Of a stretch of DNA of 64,000 nucleotides, positions 9,016 to 18,300 are shown piece by piece; the stretch's first letter is position 1, and the number at the start of each line of letters is the position of its first letter. The translations under genes were made by a program, and so were the position numbers. Below the pieces are notes generated by a model. That model was not told the origin of the DNA. It saw only the letters and a program-made list of their open reading frames with translations, and searched no databases. The stretch covers positions 5,304,501 to 5,368,500 of the forward strand of contig NZ_LR594659.1 in NCBI RefSeq assembly GCF_901827155.1, in the 5' to 3' direction. Source of the DNA: Variovorax sp. PBL-H6 (lineage in GTDB: Bacteria; Pseudomonadota; Gammaproteobacteria; Burkholderiales; Burkholderiaceae_C).

Positions 9016-10053
9016 ATGCCAGATGCATTCCTCCTGCCGAGGCGCTCGTTCCTGGGTGCCGCGGCGCTCGGCGTTGCGGCTTCCCAACTCACAGCGCAGT
9101 CGGCCCTGGCGCAAGCCGTGGCTTCTCGAGAAACGCGCCTTGCATCGCCGCTGCAACGGCTCGGGCCCCTGAAGCGCATCGAAGCAGGAGTGCTCGACGT
9201 GGAGTACTTCGAAGCCGGCCCCGCTGACGGAGCACCGGTGATTCTTCTGCACGGCTGGCCCTACGACATTCACACCTATGTCGATGTCGCCCCGTTCCTC
9301 GCCGCGGCGGGGCGCCGGGTGATCGTCCCGCACCTGCGCGGATACGGAGGGACCCGCTTCCTCTCGGAGGCTTCCGTCCGCAACGGCCAGCAGGCCGCCA
9401 TCGCTGCCGACATAATGGCCCTGATGGGCGCCCTGAAGATCGAACAGGCCACCATTGCAGGTTGCGATTGGGGCGCGCGAACCGCCTGCATCATGGCGGC
9501 GCTGTGGCCCGCGCGCGTGACGGCCCTGGTGTCCGTCAGTGGCTACCTGATCGGCAGCCAGCAAGCGGGCAAGCTTCCCCTGTCGCCGCAGGCGGAGTTG
9601 CAATGGTGGTACCAGTACTACCTCGCCACCGAAAGGGGCCGACTGGGCTACGAGAAGAACCGGCAAGAGTTCGCCAGGCTGATCTGGCAGACCGCGTCGC
9701 CGAAATGGGCCTTCGATGCCGCGACCTTCGAGCGCAGCGCCAGTGCATTCGAGAACCCTGACCACGTGAGCATCGTGGTCCACAACTACCGCTGGCGGCT
9801 GGGCCTGGCCGCGGGCGAGGCCAGGTATGACGACCTGGAGGCGCGGCTTGCGCAAGGCCCTCTCATTGCCGTGCCGACCATCACCCTCGAAGGCGATGCC
9901 AACGGCGCACCGCATCCAGAACCGAGTGCCTATGCGAAGAAGTTCTCGGGGCGCTACGAGCACCGGCTCATCAGCGGCGGTGTGGGGCACAACCTTCCGC
10001 AGGAGGCGCCCGAGGCCTTTGCAGCCGCAGTGGCGGATGTGACACGCCTCTGA
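9016..10053 (+). CDS. Tat-exported alpha/beta hydrolase, epoxide hydrolase-like
   Basis: 345 residues. A twin-arginine motif (RRSFLGA) and hydrophobic segment ending SALAQA predict Tat export and so a folded periplasmic enzyme. The alpha/beta-hydrolase core shows the HGWP oxyanion motif, a nucleophile elbow GCDWGARTA with Asp as nucleophile, an acid in the LEGDANG segment and a catalytic His in GVGHNLPQEAPEAF. Asp nucleophile and HGxP together point to the epoxide hydrolase/dehalogenase branch rather than a Ser esterase. The cap region holds aromatic and Tyr residues (WWYQYYLA), as expected for epoxide-activating tyrosines. Physiological substrate unknown. The start was chosen at the ATG preceding the Tat motif; a longer upstream frame lacks a credible signal. 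Confidence 0.85.
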   Translation: MPDAFLLPRRSFLGAAALGVAASQLTAQSALAQAVASRETRLASPLQRLGPLKRIEAGVLDVEYFEAGPADGAPVILLHGWPYDIHTYVDVAPFLAAAGRRVIVPHLRGYGGTRFLSEASVRNGQQAAIAADIMALMGALKIEQATIAGCDWGARTACIMAALWPARVTALVSVSGYLIGSQQAGKLPLSPQAELQWWYQYYLATERGRLGYEKNRQEFARLIWQTASPKWAFDAATFERSASAFENPDHVSIVVHNYRWRLGLAAGEARYDDLEARLAQGPLIAVPTITLEGDANGAPHPEPSAYAKKFSGRYEHRLISGGVGHNLPQEAPEAFAAAVADVTRL

Positions 10054-10239
10054 TGGCCCTGCGATTCCCGCGCAGCTTCGACTCGATCGACAGGCATAGG
10101 AGTCCTTGTGCAGCGCGGCTTTCCGATCATCTCGACGCCCGCATCGAGCATCGCGGCAGTCGCATCGCGCTGCGCGCGCGGATCGATGGCGGCAAGGCGC
10201 AGTTGGTCGAGACTGCGTCCGGTGATCGGCGCCTCAGAG

Positions 10240-10247
10240 TATATTCA
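10240..10247. promoter_or_regulatory. Candidate GntR operator half-motif TATATTCA ahead of the regulator gene
   Basis: The octamer TATATTCA lies 31 bases ahead of the GntR start. Its reverse complement TGAATATA occurs at 11019-11026 ahead of the ABC operon. AT-rich words are rare in this GC-rich DNA, so the shared octamer is a candidate operator pair. Weak evidence. Confidence 0.3.
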
Positions 10248-10278
10248 GACGCCCTCCGGCTGCTCCCGTCTCACCCCC

Positions 10279-10986
10279 ATGCCCAAGCCGCATACCACGT
10301 CACGCCGCCTGCCCGCCCGTGCGGCCAAGCCTGCAGGCACCGACACGCGCGCAGAAACGCTGACCGGCCAGGCATACCAGAAGCTTCGCCATGCACTGAT
10401 GACCGGGGCCCTCCTGCCCGAGCAGGTGCTGACCGTGCGCGGCGTGGCGGAGGAATTCGGCGTCAGCCTGACGCCCGTTCGCGAGGCGGTACAACGGCTG
10501 GTCGTGGAGCAGGGACTCGAGGTCGTCAACGGGCGCATCCTCCGTGTGCCACGCCTGGGCATCGAGACCTACCGCGAGATCCTCAAGATCCGCATGGAAC
10601 TCGAAAGCCTCGCTGCCAAGGAAGCCGCGCCTCGGATCTCGAACGAGGAAATCGATCGGCTCGACGCGGTGATGCAGTCGCACCTTGCAGCGATACAGGC
10701 AGGCGATGCGCACCAGACGCTCGTGAAAAACACGGACTTCCACCTTTCGATATATCGGGCCTCCGGCCAGCCCATCCTCGTCCGCATCATCGAGGGACTG
10801 TGGCTTCGCGTCGGGCCTACGCTCAACCTGCTGTTTCCCCAGTACTGCGGAAGCCTCACGGGCCACGAGACGCATCTGGTTGCCGTCGACGCGCTGCGCC
10901 GCCGCGACGGCGATGCGCTCGGCCAAGCGATGCGCGACGACCTGACGCATGGCTCGCGCTACCTGATCCGGCTACTCAAGCCCTGA
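10279..10986 (+). CDS. GntR family transcriptional regulator, FCD subfamily
   Basis: 235 residues from the ATG at 10279. The upstream in-frame extension to 10108 is Ala/Arg-rich and lacks family character, so the shorter start is preferred. The winged helix-turn-helix spans about residues 25-95 (LTGQAYQKLRHALMTGALLP, then VAEEFGVSLTPVREAVQRL). The C-terminal FCD ligand domain carries the usual metal/ligand positions in TDFHLSIYRASG, HETHLVAVDALRR and DLTHGSRYL. FCD regulators usually repress neighbouring catabolic or transport genes and are released by a carboxylate ligand. Here the likely target is the following ABC/decarboxylase operon on the same strand. Confidence 0.9.
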   Translation: MPKPHTTSRRLPARAAKPAGTDTRAETLTGQAYQKLRHALMTGALLPEQVLTVRGVAEEFGVSLTPVREAVQRLVVEQGLEVVNGRILRVPRLGIETYREILKIRMELESLAAKEAAPRISNEEIDRLDAVMQSHLAAIQAGDAHQTLVKNTDFHLSIYRASGQPILVRIIEGLWLRVGPTLNLLFPQYCGSLTGHETHLVAVDALRRRDGDALGQAMRDDLTHGSRYLIRLLKP

Positions 10987-11014
10987 GATTTGCTCCGAGG
11001 GCGGGTTTTGGAGC

Positions 11015-11030
11015 ATATTGAATATATTTA
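11015..11030. promoter_or_regulatory. AT-rich near-palindrome ahead of the ABC operon, candidate GntR operator
   Basis: The sequence atattgaatatatttaa is nearly symmetrical and contains TGAATATA, the reverse complement of the octamer ahead of the GntR gene. It sits about 80 bases ahead of the binding-protein start. Function inferred only. Confidence 0.35.
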
Positions 11031-11105
11031 AGCGCGCCTAAACTGCCGGCCAGACCCGCCGCAAGGCGGCTCCGCTTTCTTCGCCATCCAGGAAGGGCCG
11101 TCCTC

Positions 11106-12149
11106 ATGAAGCTGAATCTCTCTCGCCGCGAGTTCCACCTCACGGCCGCTCACATGCTGCTCGCCTCGTCCGCGGGTGGGGCGCTCCTCGGCGCATCGAC
11201 GGCCGCATTCGCGCAGGCTCGCTCGGTCAAGCTCGGGACCTTCGGAGCGATCGACGCACAGAACTACATCCGCGCGAAGAACATGTCGGCCAAGACCTTC
11301 GGGCAAGGCGTCAGCAGCGATTTCGTCACCGTACGCGCGGGCTCCGAGGTGATCTCGGCCATGGCCGGCGGGAGCCTGGACATGTGCAACATCGGGTCGA
11401 GCCCGATGATGGTGGGCTACGCCAACGGCCTCAAGGCGTCGATGGTGTACATCTACAAGAACATCGTCGACAGCGAATGCCTGGTGGTCCAGGGCAATTC
11501 GGGCATCACCGACGTGGCCGGCCTCAAGGGCAAGAAGATCGGCCTGCCCTTCAACACCTCGGTGCATTTCGCGGCGGTGGCAGCGCTCAAGTTCGCGGGG
11601 CTGGGCCTGGGCGACGTGCAGCTCATCAACATGCGCGCGGACCAGATCGCCTCCGCCTGGCAGCGCCGAGAGATCGACGCGAGCTACATCTGGGTGCCCG
11701 TGCTGCCTCGCCTCACGGAGGACGGGGGCAAGATCATCTTCAAGACCGGCGACCTGAACCAGAAGAACCTGGTGATCTTCGACGGGCTGCTGGTGCGCGA
11801 CGAGTTCAAGCAGAAGTCGCCGGACCTGGTGCTCGCCTTCCTCAAGGACTACGAGCAGATCGCGCGCAGCTTCAAGCAGGACCCCAAGGACGCGGTCGAG
11901 ACGATGACCAAGTTCCTCAACGTCGACGAGGCCACCGTGATGCGCTCGCTCAACACCTTCTACCCCGTGCCTGCCAGCGAGCAGCTCAGCAGCCGCTGGA
12001 TGGGCAAGCCCGGCGAGAAGGACACCGGCGTGCTCAAGACGCTGCAGACGCAGGCGCAGTTCCTGTTCGAGTCCGGCCAGATCTCGGCCATGCCCAAGGA
12101 CGTGGGCGGGCTCGTCGACTCGAGCTTTGTCGCCAAGATGGCCAGTTGA
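11106..12149 (+). CDS. ABC transporter substrate-binding protein, NitT/TauT type
   Basis: 347 residues. The N-terminus carries a Tat-like RREF motif and a hydrophobic segment ending AAFAQA. The mature part has the NMT1/TauA-type fold: VKLGTFGAIDAQNYIRAKNM, MAGGSLDMCNIGSSPMMVGY, a DVAGLKGKKIGLPFNTSVHF block and the SYIWVPVLPRL segment. In TauA and SsuA such blocks line the pocket for a sulfonate or similar small anion. It is followed after five bases by the ATPase and then the permease, a complete importer. No tauD, ssuD or nitrate reductase gene is adjacent, so the substrate is open. The linked PLP decarboxylase suggests an amino-acid-like or amine substrate. Confidence 0.9.
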   Translation: MKLNLSRREFHLTAAHMLLASSAGGALLGASTAAFAQARSVKLGTFGAIDAQNYIRAKNMSAKTFGQGVSSDFVTVRAGSEVISAMAGGSLDMCNIGSSPMMVGYANGLKASMVYIYKNIVDSECLVVQGNSGITDVAGLKGKKIGLPFNTSVHFAAVAALKFAGLGLGDVQLINMRADQIASAWQRREIDASYIWVPVLPRLTEDGGKIIFKTGDLNQKNLVIFDGLLVRDEFKQKSPDLVLAFLKDYEQIARSFKQDPKDAVETMTKFLNVDEATVMRSLNTFYPVPASEQLSSRWMGKPGEKDTGVLKTLQTQAQFLFESGQISAMPKDVGGLVDSSFVAKMAS

Positions 12150-12154
12150 CCGGC

Positions 12155-12979
12155 ATGGCGGCAGCAGACCACGAGAACCGCTCCCCCAAGGTCCGCTTCG
12201 AGCAGGTCAGCAAGTGCTTCGGCGTGGGTGCCGATGCCGTGCAGGCCCTGGAGCCGATCTCGCTCGACATCGCCGAAGGCGAGTTCACCTGCCTGCTCGG
12301 GCCTTCGGGCTGCGGCAAGAGCACGCTGCTCAACATCCTCGCAGGCTTCGAGCAGCCGACCACGGGCCAGGCGCTGATGGATGCGATGCCGGTGCGCGGG
12401 CCCGATCCGCGGCGCGGCGTGGTGTTCCAGCAGGGCGCGCTCTTCACCTGGATGAGCGTGCGCGACAACGTGGCATTCGGTCCGTTGGCCACCGGCAAGT
12501 CGGCGGACGAAGCAGCACGTATCGCCGCCCGGTACCTCGAGATGGTGGGGCTCACCGGCTTTGCCAGGCGCTATCCGTACGAACTCTCCGGCGGCATGCA
12601 GCAGCGCGTGGGCATCGCGCGCGCGCTCGCCAACGACCCGGAGATCCTGCTGATGGACGAGCCCTTTGCCGCGCTCGACGCGCAGACGCGCGAACTGCTG
12701 CAGGAAGAAATCCGCCGCATCTGGCACGAGACCCGCAAGACCGTGCTGTGGATCACCCACAGCATCGACGAGGCGCTGTTCCTTGCCACGCACATCGTCG
12801 TGATGTCGGCGCGGCCGGGACGCATCAAGGCGAGCTTCCGGCCACCCTTCGCGCAAAGCGCCGACCCGGCGGTGGTCACGAGCCCGGAGTTCGCGCGCAT
12901 GAAGGCCGAGATCTTCGGCCTGCTGCGCGAAGAGGCACTGACGGCCCAGCAGCAGGAGAGCAAGGAGCACTTGCGATGA
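12155..12979 (+). CDS. ABC transporter ATP-binding protein, TauB/SsuB type
   Basis: 274 residues. Walker A is GPSGCGKSTLL, the Q-loop is VFQQGALFTW, the signature is LSGGMQQRVGIARAL and Walker B with the catalytic Glu is ILLMDEPFAALD; the H-loop is LWITHSIDEALFL. This is a complete, active-looking nitrate/sulfonate-type ATPase. It starts five bases after the binding protein and its TGA overlaps the permease ATG, so the three are translated as one operon. It energises import across the inner membrane. Confidence 0.92.
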   Translation: MAAADHENRSPKVRFEQVSKCFGVGADAVQALEPISLDIAEGEFTCLLGPSGCGKSTLLNILAGFEQPTTGQALMDAMPVRGPDPRRGVVFQQGALFTWMSVRDNVAFGPLATGKSADEAARIAARYLEMVGLTGFARRYPYELSGGMQQRVGIARALANDPEILLMDEPFAALDAQTRELLQEEIRRIWHETRKTVLWITHSIDEALFLATHIVVMSARPGRIKASFRPPFAQSADPAVVTSPEFARMKAEIFGLLREEALTAQQQESKEHLR

Positions 12980-13788
12980 GCGCGGTGTCGTCTCCCGGCG
13001 CGCGCAAGGGCCGCATGCGCTGGATCAATCTCGCCTCGTTCGCCGTGCTGCTGTTGTTGTGGTTCCTCATCACGGCACCGCTGGTGCAAGGCAAGCCGCT
13101 GGTGGCACCGTTGTTCCTCCCCTCACCGGTCTCGGTGTGGCAGAGCTTCCTGCAACTCATGCAGAACGGCTACCAGGGCAAGACGCTCGCGCACCACGTC
13201 GGCATCAGCCTGTTCCGGTTCGGCCTGGCCTTCGTGCTGACAGTGCTGGTCGCCGTGCCGCTGGGCTTGTGGATGGGCATGAACGAGACGGTCAAGGCCG
13301 TGCTCGACCCGCCGATCGAGATCTCCCGCCCGGTTCCCAAGCTTGCGCTGCTGCCGCTGCTGATCATCTGGTTCGGCATCGGGGAGGTCGCGAAGATCGT
13401 GATCATCGTGCTGGCGCTCTTTCCGATCCTCTCGATCAGCGCGATGCAGGCCGTGCGCGGCGTGGGTGTGCGCAAGGTGCAGGCCGCCATGGCGCTCGGC
13501 GCCTCGCGCGCCATGATCTTCCGCCGCGTGATCTTCCCGGCCAGCCTTCCGGGCATCTTCACCAGCATCCGCGTGAGCATCGGCATCGGCGTCACGATGC
13601 TGGTGGGCGCCGAGATGATCGCCACCAACGCGGGCATCGCCTACATGGCAATGTCGGCGTCGGATTTTCTGCTCACCAACGTCGTGCTCGTCGGCGCGCT
13701 GATCATGGCCGTGCTGGGCTATGCGCTCGACCTTCTGGCGCGCGCGCTCGAGAACAAGGTCGTCCACTGGGGCGGCCGCGAAGGATGA
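12976..13788 (+). CDS. ABC transporter permease, TauC/SsuC type
   Basis: 270 residues, six predicted membrane helices, starting with FAVLLLLWFLITAPLV. The cytoplasmic EAA loop is present as ALGASRAMIFRRVIFPASLP, which contacts the ATPase. Length and organisation match the BPD_transp_1 permeases of taurine, sulfonate and pyrimidine-precursor importers. The start overlaps the ATPase stop by four bases, and its own stop lies next to the decarboxylase start, so the decarboxylase belongs to the same transcript. Confidence 0.92.
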   Translation: MSAVSSPGARKGRMRWINLASFAVLLLLWFLITAPLVQGKPLVAPLFLPSPVSVWQSFLQLMQNGYQGKTLAHHVGISLFRFGLAFVLTVLVAVPLGLWMGMNETVKAVLDPPIEISRPVPKLALLPLLIIWFGIGEVAKIVIIVLALFPILSISAMQAVRGVGVRKVQAAMALGASRAMIFRRVIFPASLPGIFTSIRVSIGIGVTMLVGAEMIATNAGIAYMAMSASDFLLTNVVLVGALIMAVLGYALDLLARALENKVVHWGGREG

Positions 13789-13796
13789 GGTCCGAC

Positions 13797-15038
13797 ATGC
13801 ACACCCGACTCCCTGACCACGGCATTGCCTGGGACGATCTCCAGCGCGAGATGGAACAAGCCGCACGCCAAGACGCCGACTGGCGCGGCGGCCGCCTGCC
13901 GATGTTCATTCACTATGCCGGCGACGACGTGCTCGAGGTCGCCAAGAAGGCGTACCTGATGTTCTTCTCGGAGAACGGATTGGGCCCCCGCGCCTTCGCC
14001 AGTCTCGACAGGTTCGAGAAGGACGTGGTCGCCATGGGCCTGGGCCTGCTGCACGGCGGGCCCGAGGCGCGCGGCGCGATGACCACCGGCGGCACCGAGA
14101 GCATCTTCCTCGCCGTGAAATGCGCACGAGACCGCGCACTGGCATCCCGCCCCGGCCTGGGAAAGGCCCAGATCCTGATGCCCCGCAGTGCACACCCGGC
14201 CTTCGACAAGGCCGCGCACTTTCTCGGCCTGGAGCCCGTGCGCACACCGCTGGGAAAAGACTTCCGCGCCGACCTGGATGCGATGCGCGCGGCGCTGACG
14301 CCCAACACCGCGATGATCGTCGGCTCGGCGCCCTCCTTCCCGCACGGCGTGGTCGATCCGATCTCCGAGCTTGCCGCGCTGGCCCGGGAACACGGCACCT
14401 GGATGCACGTCGACGCCTGCGTGGGCGGCTATTTCGCACCGTTCGCGCGGGAACTCGGCGCCGATATCCCCGACTTCGATTTTGCGGTCGATGGCGTGAC
14501 CTCGATATCCGCCGACCTTCACAAGTACGGCTACACCGCCAAGGGCGCCTCGACGCTCTTCTTTGCCGACCCCGCTTCGTTCGCGCTGATGGGCTACGCC
14601 TTCGACAACTGGCCGCGCGGCCAGTACTTCACGCACACCTTGGTGGGCACGCGCGCCGGCGGCGCCATCGCTGCCGCATGGGCTGTCATGAACTACCTCG
14701 GCAAGGACGGTTACCTGCGCGTCGCGCAGCGCGTTCTGAACGTCAGGCGGACCCTGCAGGCGGGACTGGACGCACTCGGCTTGCCCACCATCGGGAAGCC
14801 CGAGCTGTCGATCTTCGCCTTCGGTTCGCCGCAGCGCGACATGGCAGCCATCGGCAAGGGGATGGGTGCGCGTGGATGGACCGTAGGCTACGTCAACGAT
14901 CCGCCGGGCATCCATCACATGCTCAACCTGACGCACGAGCCGGTGCTGGGACGGTATCTTTCGGATATGGCCGACGTTCTGGCGGACCCGTCCACACAGG
15001 CCCGCGGCGCTTCGAGCACGATGCCCGCACACTACTGA
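13797..15038 (+). CDS. PLP-dependent decarboxylase/lyase (group II, sphingosine-phosphate-lyase-like)
   Basis: 413 residues. Fold-type I PLP enzyme: TTGGTESIFLAVKCARD binds the phosphate, HVDACVGGYFAPF carries the PLP-pyridine Asp, and DLHKYGYTAKGAS holds the Schiff-base lysine. The HKYGY context is that of sphinganine-phosphate lyase and related group II decarboxylases rather than of glutamate decarboxylase. The likely reaction is decarboxylation of an amino acid or C-C cleavage of an amino alcohol. The linked importer is the best clue to its substrate. The start at 13797 was chosen because gaggt lies at ideal spacing; the ATG at 13785 overlapping the permease stop is the alternative. A 290-base gap then separates it from the NRPS gene; I see no clear gene or hairpin in it. 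Confidence 0.85.
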   Translation: MHTRLPDHGIAWDDLQREMEQAARQDADWRGGRLPMFIHYAGDDVLEVAKKAYLMFFSENGLGPRAFASLDRFEKDVVAMGLGLLHGGPEARGAMTTGGTESIFLAVKCARDRALASRPGLGKAQILMPRSAHPAFDKAAHFLGLEPVRTPLGKDFRADLDAMRAALTPNTAMIVGSAPSFPHGVVDPISELAALAREHGTWMHVDACVGGYFAPFARELGADIPDFDFAVDGVTSISADLHKYGYTAKGASTLFFADPASFALMGYAFDNWPRGQYFTHTLVGTRAGGAIAAAWAVMNYLGKDGYLRVAQRVLNVRRTLQAGLDALGLPTIGKPELSIFAFGSPQRDMAAIGKGMGARGWTVGYVNDPPGIHHMLNLTHEPVLGRYLSDMADVLADPSTQARGASSTMPAHY

Positions 15039-15328
15039 GGCCAGTGTCGTCGCCGGCCGCGCGCTCGAGTGCTCGACACAGGCAGACCTAGGGTTTCTTC
15101 CGCCAGCCGAACCTGGATTTCCACGGATCATTAATGAGGCAAGCGCTTCACAGCGTTGCCACACGTCCGTGCTGCGCGACTGCTGCCGTTCGGTGTGGCT
15201 TCCTGCACATCTTTCGCGACATTTAAGATGATGGCTGCTCGAGGACAAGCTGAATAGCCATAAAGTTCTCTCATGACTGCCCCTCTCGGCGTTGGAGCGA
15301 CGCGAGACCTTATTTTCCTGGTGCTTTG

Positions 15329-18300
15329 ATGGATATCGGTGGAGAGACGCCCCAACGGCGTATGTCGCTTTCAACTGCGCAGCGGCGGTTGTGGTTTCTG
15401 GATCGGATCAAGGCCGATGTTCGCGATGCCTATCACCTCTCGGGCGCGCTCGAATTCGATGGCCATCTCGACGAAGGTGCCCTGAGGCGTGCCCTCGAGG
15501 CGCTGGTGACGCGCCATGAGGTGCTCCGCGCCACCTTCGCCGAGATCGATGGCGAGCCGATGCAGCGCATTGCGCCGCCGGGCCCCTTCCTGCTCGAAAG
15601 AAGAGACCTGCAGCACTTGGCTGCGGCGGACCTGGACGCCGAACGCGAGCGCCAGATCCAGGAGGCATGCACGGCACCGTTCGACCTGGAGACGGGCCCC
15701 CTGATCCGCGGACGGCTGCTTCGGCTCGGACCGCAGCGTCATACCCTCGTGCTCAGCCTGCACCACATGGTGACCGACGGCTGGTCGACGGCCGTGCTCA
15801 TGAACGATGTCGCCGCGTTCTATACCGCGTTCGTGCAGGGCCTGCCGGACCCGCTGCCGGCCTTGCCTGCCCAGTACGCAGACCACGTGGCAGAAGAGCA
15901 GGAGCGCGCCTCGTCACCCATGCGCAGAACGCGTCTCGCGTATTGGCAGCACCAGCTCGAAGACTCTCCGGAGTTGCTGGAGCTCCCCACCGATCGCCCG
16001 CGGCCGCCGGTGCAGGACCATTCCGGCGACCGTGTCGAGATCGTGTTTCCCACGCGGCTTGTCACCGCCCTTCGCGAGTGGGCAAAGCAGCGCGACGCCA
16101 CCTTGACCATGGCGCTGCAAGCCGGGCTCAACGTGCTTTTCTCGCGCCTGAGCGGTCAGCAGGACGTGGTGATCGGCACCGCCGTCGCGAATCGCCGGCG
16201 GCCGGCGTACCGGCAAGCCATGGGCTTTTTCGTCAACACGCTCGCGCTGCGAACGGACCTGAGCGACAACCCGACTGCCGATGTGCTGCTGGACCGGGTC
16301 CGCAGTGTCGGCCAGTCCGCTTACCTGCGGCAGGACGTTCCATTCGAACAGGTCGTCGAACTGGTGCGGCCCGCGCGCAATCCGAGCCACAGCCCCATCT
16401 TCCAGGTGCTGATGGCCATCCAGAACTACGACACCGAGCCGATCCAACTGCCCGGCGCCACCTTGCAATTGGTGGTGGTCCCGCCGCACAGCGTGGCTTC
16501 CGACCTGATGGTGCTCCTGCGCGAAACACCAGACAGCATGGTGGGTCGGATCGCCTACGCCACCGCCTTGTTCGACCACACGACCATCGAGCGCTGGGTC
16601 GGCTATTTGATGCGCCTGCTCGAGGGCATGGCGAGCGACGGCACGCAGCGCGTTGCCGAACTCCCCATGCTGGCTGACGACGAGCGATCGCTGCTGCTGG
16701 AAGGATTCAACGCCACGCGCACCACGCCCGCCGCCGACACGTTGGTCCACACCCTCTTCGAGGCGCAGGCTGCCCGCACCCCGGATGCCGTGGCGCTCGT
16801 TGCCGATCACAAGAGCTGGCGCTACGCCGAGCTCGATGCCCAGGCCGACCGCCTCGCGCGCCGGCTGCACGCAGGTGGGCTCGGGCCTGGGCAGCGCGCA
16901 GCCCTCTTCATCGGGCGCGGCGCCGACATGATCGTGGCGATGATCGCGGTGTTGAAGTGCGGCGGCGCCTACGTGCCGCTGGATCCTGCCGATCCGCCGG
17001 AGCGCATTGCCCGCATGCTCGACGATGCAGCGCCGCAGGTCGTGCTGACCCAGAAGCGGCTGCAGGCCGCGTTGCCCAAGCGGGATGCACCGCAGGTCGT
17101 ACTGGACGCCGAGCCAGGGACTGCAACCCAATCGGCTGCTGGGCCTTTCACGGTCGACGTTCGCCCCGATCATGCGGCCTATGTCATCTACACCTCGGGC
17201 TCGACGGGCACGCCCAAGGGCGTCGCGGTGCCGCACGCGGCCTTGGTCAACCTCATCCAATGGCAGTCCCGCCGGCGCCAAGGCGCGCTTGCGCCACGCA
17301 CCCTGCAGTACGTGGCGCTCGGATTCGACGTCGCCTTCCAGGAGATCTTCACCACCTTGTGCGGCGGCGGTGCGCTGGTACTGATCCATGAGGGCGTTCG
17401 ACGCGACATGTCTGCGTTGCTCCGGGTGCTGCGCGACCAACGCGTCGAGCGCTTGATCCTTCCCTTTATTTCGCTGCAGCACCTGGCGGAGGAAGCGGCA
17501 GCCTCGACCGATGCCCTTCCCGCGTTGCGGCAAGTGATCACCGGGGCCGAGCAGCTGCGCATCGGCACGGAAATCCGGGCCTTGTTCAAGCGCCTTGGCA
17601 CCTGCAAGCTGCAAAACCAATATGGCCCGACCGAATACCCGGTGGCGACGGCGCTCGACCTGCATGGGCCACCGGACAGCTGGCCCCTGCTGCCATCGAT
17701 CGGCCGCCCCATCGACAACACCGTCCTTCGCATCCTCGACGCTTTCGGCCAACCCGTGCCGATCGGCGTGAAGGGAGAAATTTTCATCGGGGGCGCCGGC
17801 ATGGCGTGCGGCTACCTGGGGCAGCCCGCGCTCAGCGAAGCCGTGTTCGTCGACGATCCCTTCAGCCCGCATCACGGAGCGCGCCTCTACAAGACAGGCG
17901 ATATCGGTCGCTGGCGCAGCGACGGGTGCATCGACTTCGTCAGCCGTTGCGACGACCAGGTCAAGCTGCGCGGCTTTCGCATCGAACTCGGCGAAATCGA
18001 GGCGCAGCTGGGGCAGCACCCGTCGGTCGCCGACGTCGCCGTGCTCCTGCGCGAGGACGATCCCGGACACAAGCGGCTCGTGGCCTACCTGACCTTGACG
18101 CCGGGCGTGCCCGAGCCCGGCACCGCTGGCGCGCTCAAGCGCTTCCTGCGCAGCGTCCTGCCGGAGTACATGGTTCCCAGCGAACTCGTGGTGCTGGATG
18201 CGTTCCCGCTGACGGTGAACGGCAAGGTGGATCGCCGGGCCTTGCGCCCGCCACCGCTCAGACCAGAAGGCAGCGACAGGGTGCTGCCGCGCAACCGTAC

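Noticed and set aside
10053..11021. Plus-strand 322-codon frame overlapping the GntR gene
   Set aside because: Arg-rich shadow frame; the overlapping frame has a clear GntR/FCD structure.
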